A DNA stretch of 64,000 nt, taken from an uncultured Methanoregula sp. (GTDB lineage Archaea > Halobacteriota > Methanomicrobia > Methanomicrobiales > Methanospirillaceae). The stretch is taken from the NCBI RefSeq assembly GCF_963667735.1, contig NZ_OY763919.1, positions 1 through 64,000 of the forward strand. The letters run 5' to 3'. The first letter of the stretch is position 1. Each line of letters opens with the position of its first letter. Below the pieces are notes generated by a model. It was given only the letters and a program-made list of their open reading frames with translations. It was not told where the DNA came from and did no database searches. Positions 18,850-28,600 of the stretch are shown here, in pieces. The position numbers and the translations under genes are program-made.

Positions 18850-19185
18850 ATGCCAAAAAAACGGATGTACGTCTGTCCGATCGAGGCGGCAATGGACGTG
18901 ATCGGCGGGAAATGGAAACCGCACATCCTCTGGAAGATCAAGGACGCCCCGCTCCGTTTTATGGCAATCCAGGAAAAACTGCCGGCGATCTCCCAGAAAA
19001 TGCTCACGCGCCAGCTCAGGGCCCTTGAAGCAGACCGCCTGGTCTCCCGCACGGAATATCCCGGTATGCCCCCCCGTGTCGAGTATGCCCTGACGGAGCG
19101 GGGCGAGACCGTCATCCCGATCCTCGCGCTGCTGAAAGACTGGGCGGAGGAGGAACTGGCAGACCAGATCAACGAGATCCACTGA
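18850..19185 (+). CDS. HxlR-family transcriptional regulator
   Basis: A 111-residue winged-helix regulator of the HxlR family. It has the typical N-terminal CPIEAAMDVIGGKWKPHILW block with Cys, then LTRQLRALEADRLVSR and the wing VEYALTERG. Such proteins often respond to electrophiles or redox state through the conserved Cys. ATG 18850 (MPKKRM) is preferred over an in-frame upstream codon at 18757. The next gene, an aldo/keto reductase, is preceded by two GACA-N4-TGTC sites. Confidence 0.9.
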   Translation: MPKKRMYVCPIEAAMDVIGGKWKPHILWKIKDAPLRFMAIQEKLPAISQKMLTRQLRALEADRLVSRTEYPGMPPRVEYALTERGETVIPILALLKDWAEEELADQINEIH

Positions 19186-19233
19186 CCGGGCCGTTCGCAT
19201 GTGCCGGGACCGGTTTGTTTTTGGCCGGGCCTG

Positions 19234-19273
19234 CTGACATTGTTGTCCCTCTCTTTCTGACATTTTTGTCCCT
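19234..19273. promoter_or_regulatory. Paired operator-like sites before the aldo/keto reductase gene
   Basis: CTGACATTGTTGTCCCT (19234-19250) and CTGACATTTTTGTCCCT (19257-19273) are direct repeats 23 bp apart, differing at one base. Each contains the palindrome GACA-N4-TGTC. A TATA-like TATTTATC follows at about 19280, 45 bp before the reductase start. This fits a dimeric winged-helix regulator such as the adjacent HxlR protein. Confidence 0.6.
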
Positions 19274-19324
19274 GTTCCCTATTTATCCCCGCAGGATCTT
19301 CGTAATCTTAAGAACGGTGAGAAG

Positions 19325-20482
19325 ATGCTGTACAGGAAGTTCCCCCGTGTCAGTAACGATGTTTCAATCCTCGGTTTCGGGTGCATGCGGCTGCCGCCAG
19401 AACCGGGCCAGCAGGCCGGAGGTAAGATCGATGTGCCGCAGGCAACCGGTATGATCCGCACCGCCATCGACAGCGGGGTCAATTATATCGATACGGCCTA
19501 CCCGTACCACAATGGGGAGAGCGAGGTTGTTGTCGGGAAAGCGCTGGAGGACGGGTACCGCGAGAAGGTCTTTCTCGCCACCAAGCTCCCGAGCTGGCTC
19601 ATCACCAGCCGGGAGGACATGGACCGGTACCTGGACGAGCAGCTTGCCCGGCTCGCCACGGACCATATCGATTTCTATCTCCTCCACGGGCTCGGCCGCG
19701 AAACCTGGGAGAATCTTTCCAGGCTCGGGGTCCTTGAATTCCTTGACAGCGCCAGAGCGGACGGCCGGATCCGGTACCCTGCGTTCTCCTTCCACGACCA
19801 GTTTTCGGTCTTTCAGGAGATCGTCGATGCCTACGAGTGGACCTTTGCCCAGATCCAGTACAATTACATGGACGAGCAGTTCCAGGCCGGCACGCAGGGG
19901 CTGCAGTACGCGGCGGAACAGGGCCTTGGCATCGTTGTCATGGAACCGCTCCGGGGCGGCCTTCTCTCAGGAGACGTCCCCGCAATCCGAGGGCATATCG
20001 AGAGCGCCCCGGTCCGGCGCACGCCATCGGAATGGGGACTCCGCTGGGTCTGGAACCACAAAGAAGTCACGGTCGTGCTCTCCGGCATGTCAGCACCGGA
20101 GCAGGTTCGTGAGAATCTTGCCTGTGCAGAGCAGGGCATAGCGGATTCTCTCTCACCCGGAGAGATTGCCGTTGTGGAAAAGATGCGGGATGAGTTTGCC
20201 TCCCGCGTGAAGATCCCCTGCACCGGCTGCCGCTACTGCATGCCATGCGAGAACGGCGTCGACATCCCGTCGTGCTTCATGTATTACAACCAGGCGTACA
20301 CGTACGATGCAAAGGAGAAAGCTGCGGGCGTGTACCTCTGGGCCCTCAACGGTTCATTCTCCGGGGGGATACCGGGGTTTGCCTCCTGTTGTGTGCAGTG
20401 CGGGGAGTGCGAGGAGAAATGCCCGCAGCATTTTCCGATACGGGAATACCTGCGGGACGTGAATGAATTTTTCGGGAAATGA
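19325..20482 (+). CDS. Aldo/keto reductase with C-terminal iron-sulfur domain
   Basis: A 385-residue reductase. The N-terminal TIM-barrel carries the AKR signature (LGFGCMRLP, NYIDTAYPYHNGESE with catalytic Asp and Tyr, HGLG) and the C-terminus a ferredoxin-like region (CTGCRYCMPC and CCVQCGECEEKCP). This class is common in anaerobes and probably reduces small carbonyls with NAD(P)H or electrons from ferredoxin. It starts at ATG 19325. It is followed after 18 bp by a tautomerase, and an HxlR regulator gene lies just upstream. Confidence 0.93.
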   Translation: MLYRKFPRVSNDVSILGFGCMRLPPEPGQQAGGKIDVPQATGMIRTAIDSGVNYIDTAYPYHNGESEVVVGKALEDGYREKVFLATKLPSWLITSREDMDRYLDEQLARLATDHIDFYLLHGLGRETWENLSRLGVLEFLDSARADGRIRYPAFSFHDQFSVFQEIVDAYEWTFAQIQYNYMDEQFQAGTQGLQYAAEQGLGIVVMEPLRGGLLSGDVPAIRGHIESAPVRRTPSEWGLRWVWNHKEVTVVLSGMSAPEQVRENLACAEQGIADSLSPGEIAVVEKMRDEFASRVKIPCTGCRYCMPCENGVDIPSCFMYYNQAYTYDAKEKAAGVYLWALNGSFSGGIPGFASCCVQCGECEEKCPQHFPIREYLRDVNEFFGK

Positions 20483-20500
20483 AAAAACTGAGGTAAAACA

Positions 20501-20710
20501 ATGCCGGTAATTACGATTGATCTCTGGGCAGTAAGCCCGGAAATAAAAGCAGAACTGATCGAGAAACTGACCAAAACAGCCTCGGAGATCACAAAACTTC
20601 CGCCTCCCGCATTTTTTGTGTATGTCCGGGAGTATCCGCTTGACGCTATCGGCACTGGCGGGATCCCGCTCTCACAGCAGAAACTGCCACCGGGTGCGCC
20701 CTCCAAATAA
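20501..20710 (+). CDS. 4-oxalocrotonate tautomerase-family protein
   Basis: A 69-residue small tautomerase. Pro2, the catalytic base of the family, follows the initiator Met (MPVITIDLW), and the standard helix and strand (AELIEKLTKTASEITKLPPPAFFVYVREYP) follow. It is 18 bp downstream of the aldo/keto reductase and probably cotranscribed, so it may act on an oxo or enol product of that enzyme. It is the intact counterpart of the broken gene at 13960-14143. Confidence 0.9.
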   Translation: MPVITIDLWAVSPEIKAELIEKLTKTASEITKLPPPAFFVYVREYPLDAIGTGGIPLSQQKLPPGAPSK

Positions 20711-20801
20711 GAATCTCTTGTCCCGGTCGCGCTGAGCGGGAATAACCCTTCCATCATTACCATCCGGACCAATGATCGGATCACCAGATGCTCCGGCCCG
20801 G

Positions 20802-21632
20802 TTACTGCCCCCTGCTCCCGGCGAGGTCCTTCCAGATCGGGCCGTCGAAGACTCCGTTTCCGGCTTCTTCTTCCATGGCGCAGAAGAGGGAGAATGGGAC
20901 GGCAAGCGTGAAGATATTCTCCGGCATGGCAGCCCCCATATTCACCCGGGCCGCAAGGTCAGTATTCCCGAGCACTGCCCGGGGGTGCTCCTTTCCGGCC
21001 TCGCCGTACGCGTACGCCCCGATCTGCTGGCAGGCAGCCATGGGCGGGACGAGGACCGGATCGATCCCTTCGCGGACAGCAGCAACAAGTGTGATGAGCC
21101 CGACAAGCCGGAGCGGGTCTGCGGCGAAGACAACAATGACCGGTTTTTCTCCCGCCTTCACGGTGTCGAGCGGAGTGAAGATCACATATCGTTCTTTAAT
21201 ATCCGTGATCGGGAGTTCTTCCGCCATCCATTTTTTTGCCTTTGCCGGAGTCGTATGCAGGCGCTCGCCCTCAAGGAACTTGGCCTGCTCGTTTGCGGGA
21301 ACGCGGTTTACCACCGCACGGTATGCTTCAGGGCTGCTGCTGCTCTCCACGCCTTTGCAGAAGAAGGCAGACATGAAGTCGAACCCGGCCCCGCCGAAGG
21401 CATCCGGGTACCCGGTACCGAAGCCGAGACCGGCTTTCGCACCCGGGCAGCCGTAGGACTCACGGTCAAAGACAGCGGTCTTTCCTTTTGTCAGGACCGA
21501 TGCAAAGAATGGCATGATGCAGGTCCGTGCACCCGGCTTGATCCGGAGCGCTTTTTCGGGAGCGGTATCGCTCCACAGGACCGCAACGGGTCCGTATGCG
21601 AGCCCGGCTTTTCTGGCTGTGATGCTTTCCAT
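20802..21632 (-). CDS. DUF169 family protein
   Basis: A 276-residue protein of the DUF169 family, common in methanogens and other anaerobes and of unknown function. It begins with GPVAVLWSDTAPEKALRIKPGARTCIMPFF, has a DRESYGCPGAKAGLGFG block with a conserved Cys, and a C-terminal region typical of the family (PLRLVGLITLV, NMGAAMPENIFTLAVP). It converges on the tautomerase gene with about 90 bp between. The 205 bp upstream to the next element is GC-rich with no gene. Confidence 0.87.
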   Translation of the reverse strand: MESITARKAGLAYGPVAVLWSDTAPEKALRIKPGARTCIMPFFASVLTKGKTAVFDRESYGCPGAKAGLGFGTGYPDAFGGAGFDFMSAFFCKGVESSSSPEAYRAVVNRVPANEQAKFLEGERLHTTPAKAKKWMAEELPITDIKERYVIFTPLDTVKAGEKPVIVVFAADPLRLVGLITLVAAVREGIDPVLVPPMAACQQIGAYAYGEAGKEHPRAVLGNTDLAARVNMGAAMPENIFTLAVPFSLFCAMEEEAGNGVFDGPIWKDLAGSRGQ

Positions 21633-21837
21633 ATGCTCACCTCTGGCTGATCTTCTGATTGGTACGGGCGGGTATATTAAGCTGACAAGTCCGGCCGGAG
21701 TGCTCCGGTTTTTTTGGCTGTGAGCGGGTGGGGCGAGGTCTGCGTGCGGTGGAGGAGGGCGAGCGAACTGCTCTCAAGCGATCATGGCGGGCGGGTTGGG
21801 ATGGAGACGGGAGGGGCGGTTTTTCAGGTGGCCCCGT

Positions 21838-22190
21838 TCACCGGCCCGGCTGCCGTGCTGCTGTTTTTACTGCTGATTTTCCCGGAATGGCAGAGAGCAC
21901 TTTTTTCAGCTGCCGGGTCTTCTTTGCATCAAGCTCATCGAGCGGGAGACGGACCGGGCCGCCAGCCATGCCGGGAAGTTCCGCTGCCTTTTTCACCGGT
22001 ATCGGGGTGGTATCGATAAACATCGAGCGGAACAGCGGAGAGAGCCCGTAATGAAGGGCAAGGGCTTTCTTGTAATCTCCCTGGTTTATTGCATTGTACA
22101 TCGCGACCATGCGCCCGGGATCTACATTGGCTGCAACACCGGTTGTTCCAACACCCAAACCCGCGTCATTCAGCATTCTTTTCCCGTTTG
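21838..22190 (-). pseudogene. dapA: C-terminal fragment of a dihydrodipicolinate synthase (DapA)-like gene
   Basis: Only the last third of a DapA-type aldolase remains: GTTGVAANVDPGRM, a helical segment (YNAINQGDYKKALALHYGLSPLFRSMF), then the family's IDTTPIPVKKAAELPGMAGGPVRLPL and a final helix. The N-terminal barrel with the Schiff-base Lys is absent, and the residues before GTTGV (from 22227) do not resemble the family. It therefore looks like the end of a truncated gene, in an otherwise gene-free interval. Confidence 0.75.
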
Positions 22191-22227
22191 TCACGATCGG
22201 AGTTATAGGAATTATCCGTAATCTCAC

Positions 22228-22643
22228 CGAATCCCGCAGATGAGATCTCCTGATTGAAGAGGGGAAAAATTGTAGAGAATTTTTCTCACAGATTTTTTGG
22301 ATTTCTTTACCGGATTTTTTTACAAAAACTTTTTAGAAATATTTTTAAAAACGTTTGGAGATTTTTTCAAAAACTAAAATTATGATAAAAAACCGGGAGA
22401 TTTCCGGAAAAATTCCCGGAGTTTTTTTCAATAAGAATTGTTTCACAGGTAAGAATTTTTTTAAAAAATTCATACCCTGCGAATTACACAGGCCAAAAAC
22501 CTATTCTTCTTTTTATGAATTTATTTAGATGAATCTAAATAATCATTCGTGCTAGTTTAGTAATTCCCATGTTCATTTCTCGTCTCCATCCATCCGGTCT
22601 CCCTTCAAAAATACAGGATAGTAAAAAATAAGGTAGCGATCCT
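22228..22643 (+). promoter_or_regulatory. AT-rich upstream region of the giant surface-protein gene, with a palindrome
   Basis: This 416-bp stretch has no gene. It is rich in A/T runs and contains a near-palindrome CCGGGAGATTTCCGGAAAAA... at about 22398-22425. It also has a perfect inverted repeat TTATTTAGAT-GA-ATCTAAATAA at 22521-22542, about 100 bp before the surface-protein start. The second element looks like a regulator binding site. A TATA-like stretch AAAAAATAAGG lies close to the start codon. Confidence 0.5.
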
Positions 22644-25600
22644 ATGCAACATAACCCACTCACTCTCCGTCAGCTTTTCATTCTTGTTCTTGGTGTTGCA
22701 CTCATAACTTCAATCGTATCAGCAGCTGACCCGGCTCTGCATCCCAACCTTTCCAATACAAAGGATCCTGTTCTCTCGGCAGCGGCCATCAGCTCCCCTG
22801 ATTCTCCACTCTCCGGGCAACTCATGTTCTCGTACGGGAACAGTACGCCGGCATGGACCCTGCAAACCGTCAGTGCCGGGTGGAGGGCACGATTATCCTC
22901 CGCCCGCATTGCAACACCGGACAGCAAACAGGCGCTCCTCTCCACCGGGGGTACAAAGGAAACCCGAACGGGCGGCAACAGTACAGACCCCTTTGCCGTG
23001 ATCGATGAGAAGCTCGCACCATCTGAAGCAGCGGGACTGAAGTCCCTGATACAGAACACACTCCATGCTTTCTCCTATAACGAAGCGACCGGTGACTGGT
23101 ATGCCCGCAATGCGGCAAACCGGATCACGTTCACGTACACGCGGGACGGCACGGCAAAATTCTCCGGAGGAGAGAGCGCGTTCGGGCTGACCCTTCTTGG
23201 CATAGGGAGGGGTGACGGGGTCTCCCCAGCCGGGAATGGTCATGTTCAAGCGGAAGGGCGACAGCTGAATATCACGCGACCGGATTTCACGGAGTGGTAC
23301 AGGAACAATGACGCGGGTGTGGAGCAGGGCATAACCATCGCGAACCGCCCGGCAGGGAGCGGTCTGCTGCATGTCGGGTTTGGCCTCACCGGTAATAACT
23401 CCCTCTCCCTCAAGGATAAAAAGACGCTCATCCTGATCGATGCATCGGGGACACCTTCTTTTGAGTACACCGGTCTGCACGCGTTCTCTTCTGACGGCAG
23501 GGATCTCCCTGCATCCCTCGCAACCGATGGCACTACGCTCTCATGGGTTGTGGACGACACCGGTGCTGTCTATCCGGTCACCATCGACCCGGTGGTTGTA
23601 TCAGCTTCAAAGGCGACCGCGACCTTCACCGGCGGCGCCGGCGGCGACATAGGGTCGTTTACTGGGGGCGACTACTTCGGCACTTCCGTGGCGCTCAACA
23701 GTTCGGGGGGAATGGCGCTCGTCGGGGCGGTTGGAAATTGTACGGCCGCTGATCAGGCCGGCGCTGCGTACATCTTCACTATGCCGGCCGGGGGCTGGAG
23801 CGGGACAACATCTGCATCCGCCGCGACTGCGACCTTCACCGGCATCGGCAAAGATGACAACTTCGGTACTTCCGTGGCGCTCAATAATACAGGGGGAGTG
23901 GCGCTCATCGGGGCACCGCAACCCAACGCCGCCGGTAAGACCGGCGCTGCGTACATCTTCACTATGCCGGCAGGGGGCTGGAGCGGGACTACCTCTGCAT
24001 CCGCCGCGACTGCGACCTTCACCGGCATCGGCGATGGTGACAGCTTCGGCAATTCCGTGGCGCTCAATAGCAAGGGGTCAGTGGCGCTCATCGGGGCGTA
24101 TCACAACGATGCCACGAGCGAAAAAGCCAACGAGGGCGCTGCGTATATCTTCACTATGCCGACAGGGGGCTGGAGCGGAACAACATCTGCATCCGCCGCG
24201 AACGCTACATTCACCGGAGGCTCATGGCAAGACCAGTTAGGCAATTCCGTGGCGCTCAATAGTTCGGGGACAATGGCGCTCATCGGGGCGATGAACAACA
24301 AAACTGCCGAAATGGGTGGCGCCGGCGCTGCGTATATCTTCACTATGCCGACAGGGGGCTGGAGTGGGACAACATCTGCATCCGCCGCGAACGCTACATT
24401 CACCGGCGGCGCAAGGGATGAGGCCTTAGGCTGGTCCGTAGCGCTCTCTTCCGACGGGACTCGGGCCCTCATCGGGGCGGATGTAAACGACACTGCCGGT
24501 TCGGATGCCGGCGCTGCGTATATCTTCGAGGCGCCCGGGGGCGTATGGGGCGGGACTACCTCTGCATCCGCCGCGAACGCGACCTTCACCGGCGGCGCAT
24601 CGGGTGACCGCTTCGGCTATTCCGTGGCGCTCTCTTCTGACGGGACTCGGGCGCTCGTCGGGGCGAGTTACAACGACACTGCCGATACGGATGCCGGCGC
24701 TGCGTATATCTTCACTATGCCGGCAGGGGGCTGGAGCGGGACTACCTCTGCATCCGCCGCGACCGCGACCTTCACCGGCGTCGGCGGCTACCAAGGAAAA
24801 GATGATCCGTATGGCGACATCTTAGGCTGGTCCGTGGCGCTCAATAGTTCGGGGGCAGTGGCGCTTGTCGGAGCGACGTACAACCAAACTGCCGGTTATG
24901 GGGCCGGCGCTGCGTATATCTTCCAGCCACCCTACGTTCCCCTCACTGCGACGGGCATCACCACAGGGGCTGCGGGGACTGCTGTTGTGGACGGTCTGAA
25001 ACTCAATCCCACCACCACCCTCACGAATGTAGATCTTTACCTCGGGACCAGCAATACCCAGATAACAGGGACGAAGATAAAGACCGGGGTTGCGTCCCTG
25101 CCAGCCTCTGTTGCGACAACCGTTGACGGAGTGAGCCTGGTCGGGAAGACTCCCGGCACATACTACATTATCGCCTGTGAAAGTGGCACTACCAGCATCC
25201 TTGGCGCAACAACCTCGGGGGTGTATACGGTGACTGCCGCCCCATCAATTGACGGTGTTATCGGTTTCCGGTGGAACACCTCCGATCCATCCCCCCGGTT
25301 GTACCAGATAGATTCGAACGGTGCGGTAATTGACCATAACGGGACCTGGTTCAACGACCATCTGCCGTGGAGTGGCATGAAAACGGTTGTGGTAAATGCA
25401 AGCAACTCAACGCCGGTCCTCTACGGCACAAACAATCGTGGTGACGGTTTGGATTTAACCGGCACATACGGGGATGTGATGGTAGAGATCCCGAAATTTT
25501 ATACGTGCAGTACCTATTCGAATGGGAATTTCTCTTACTGGATTTCACCCACTGCACAAGAAGCACTCCATTATACCGTAGCACCGATTTTCAACCAGCG

Positions 25601-28600
25601 GGGTACCGGAACCGAAGCGGGAACCGCAGCATCCTACTATTACGTGGGCAGATACGATGCGAATCTGGTTGGCGGTAAATTACAAAGTGCAACCGACAAA
25701 TCGCCGAATGTGGATATGACTCTCGGTACCGCACGAACGTATGCTGAAAACAAAGGTGCCGGGTGGGGTATAACCAACGTATGGACGTTATCAGCGTTAC
25801 GACAACTGTTCTATACCGAAATGGTTACCTTAGACAGTCAGACCGCATGGACGGGATCGAGAGGAATTGTCGATACGGGGGGCTCCACCCCTTCAACCAG
25901 TGGAGCGGATGGCATCGATGCAGCAATCTATTCAATTAATGCCACGGGTAGCGGGACGGGTGTAAATGGTAAAACTCCGGTATCCTATCGGGGTATTGAA
26001 AACCTGTGGGGTAATGTCTGGCAGTTCCAGGACGGGTTTACCGCAACAACAACCGGTTCTAATGTAATTAATGCAACGGGATTGGGACTGACCGGTCAGG
26101 CAACAACCTTTGCCAGTCCCCTTGGGGTAAACGACAACCAGTCTGTCGGAGCACTTCCTGCAGAAGGCTGGCAGATGCAGTTAATGAATGCGGATGCTGC
26201 CCGACCGTTATTCTTACCGTCATCCACAGGAGGTTCAGATGCCACCTATGTATCGGATTATTATTATGCTCCGCGATCAGAATCTGCCGCCTCTCCCAAT
26301 ATTCTGCAGTCGGGCGGCTATTGTGATGATGGCGGCAAAGCGGGTGTCGGGGCCCTGGCTCCGTCCGATATTGCGTCGTATACGTATGCGGTGGTCGGCG
26401 CACGCCTTGAGTTCAGAAGGGTTCTGGTGCCTGTCGTGAGTTTCAGTTCCCGGAACACCTCAGCAGCAACCAACACGAGCTCGCAGGGCTGGGCGGGTGT
26501 TGCACCGTTTAGCATGGTGTTCAACGACACATCGACCGGTACTCCGATAAGCTGGGTCTGGAGCGCAACGAATGTAACCGGCAATAATGTACCGTTTTAT
26601 ATCAACACCACCACCGTGACGCTGGCAAACATATCGTACGAATTCAAAACGGCAGGCAACTACACGATCAAACTGAACGCAACGAACTCGTTAGGGTCGG
26701 GCACTTCAACGCAGGTCACATGGGTGAATGTGAGTGCAGCTCCGGTAACCCCGGTCGCCAGCTTCAGTTCCACGAACACATCAGTAGCAACCAACACTAC
26801 CTCGCAGGACTGGGCAGGGGTTGCACCGTTTACGATGGTGTTCAACGACACATCCACCAATACTCCGACGTCATGGAAATGGGGCAGGAACAATCTCACG
26901 GTTGCAACATGGGAACAGTTCAGCACAACCAACAACGCAACACAGGTATTTGTTGCAGGGAACTGGTCGGTCAATTTAACCGCAACGAACAGCGCAGGAT
27001 CCGGGATGTCCGGAATTACGTGGGTGAATGTATCAGCAGCTCCGGTAACCCCGGTCGCCAGTTTCAGTTCCACGAACACATCAGCAGCAACCAACACTAC
27101 CTCGCAGGGCTGGTCCGGAGTTGCACCGTTTAGCATGGTGTTCAACGACACATCCACCAACTCCCCGACAGCATGGAAATGGGGCAGGAACAATCTCACA
27201 GTTGCAACATGGGAACAGTTCAGCACTACCAACAACGCAACACAGGTATTTGTTGCAGGGAACTGGTCGGTCAATTTAACTGCAACGAACAGCGCAGGAT
27301 CCGGGATATCCGGAATTACGTGGGTGAATGTATCAGCAGCTCCGGTAACCCCGGTCGCCAGCTTCAGTTCCACGAATACATCAGTCGCAACCAACACTAC
27401 CTCGCAGGGCTGGTCCGGAGTTGCACCGTTTAGCATGGTGTTCAACGACACATCCACCAACTCCCCGACAGCATGGAAATGGGGCAGGAACAATCTCACA
27501 GTTGCAACATGGGAACAGTTCAGCACTACCAACAACGCAACACAGGTATTTGTTGCAGGGAACTGGTCGGTCAATTTAACCGCAACGAACAGCGCAGGAT
27601 CCGGGATATCCGGAATTACGTGGGTGAATGTATCAGCAGCTCCGGTAACCCCGGTCGCCAGTTTTAATTCCCGGAACACATCAGTCGCAACCAACACTAC
27701 CTCGCAGGGATGGGCAGGGGTTGCACCGTTTACCATGGTGTTCAACGACACATCCACCAACTCCCCGACAGCATGGAAATGGGGCAGGAACAATCTCACG
27801 GTTGCTACATGGGAACAGTTCAGCACTACCAATAACGCAACACAGGTATTTGTTGCAGGGAACTGGTCGGTCAATTTAACTGCAACGAACAGCGCAGGAT
27901 CCGGGATATCCGGAATTACGTGGGTGAATGTGAGTACGTCGCCAGCTTCTCCGGTCGCCGGCTTTACCGGAACTCCCCTCTCCGGCACGGCTCCGCTTGC
28001 CGTGACCTTCACCGACACCTCAACCGGAACCCCGACAAGCTGGAACTGGGTTTTTGGTGACGGAAACACCAGCACAATTCAGAGTCCGGTATTCACGTAT
28101 GTAACCTCCGGCTACTTCACGGTCAAGCTGACTGCAGCCAATGCCTTCGGATCGAGTGCCAAAACAATATCCCAGTATATAGCAGTCGCTGCGGTTTCCC
28201 GACAGAACAGCACAGAAAATAAAAATATCACCCAAACGATAAGCAGTGGACAGACTAATGTTAATGTTTCCACGTGTGATCCGGGAATGACCGTAACCAA
28301 TACCACCACCCAGGTGCTTGTGACCAATCCTGCACTCGGGTGGCAGAAATATACCTTTGAAGGCGCGAATATTACGAAAAATACCTGCTATGTAAACATA
28401 TCAGTTTCCAATGTCACGATGGACAGCACCCCATTTACCGCACCATTACCCGGTCTTGGAACGGTGAGCACTTCCCTTACCATTGGACAGAACCAGACAA
28501 CAAGCGGCACACTTCAGCAGGAGATTATACCCGGAGCTAATACAACAGTAACGAATGCGTTCCAGCTTGCTGCAACAAACATCGGTCTGACACTCGGAAA

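Noticed and set aside
25230..26430. Diversity-generating retroelement target
   Set aside because: The fold resemblance is suggestive, but no reverse transcriptase, template repeat or adenine-biased variability can be seen in the window.
26761..27960. Regular repeats considered as a CRISPR array
   Set aside because: Units are 300 bp long, contiguous and coding, with no unique spacers; no cas gene is present.
26660..28075. 471-residue minus-strand frame across the tandem repeats
   Set aside because: It is the mirror of the repeat units in the surface-protein gene; the repetition keeps the antisense frame open and its residues show no domain.
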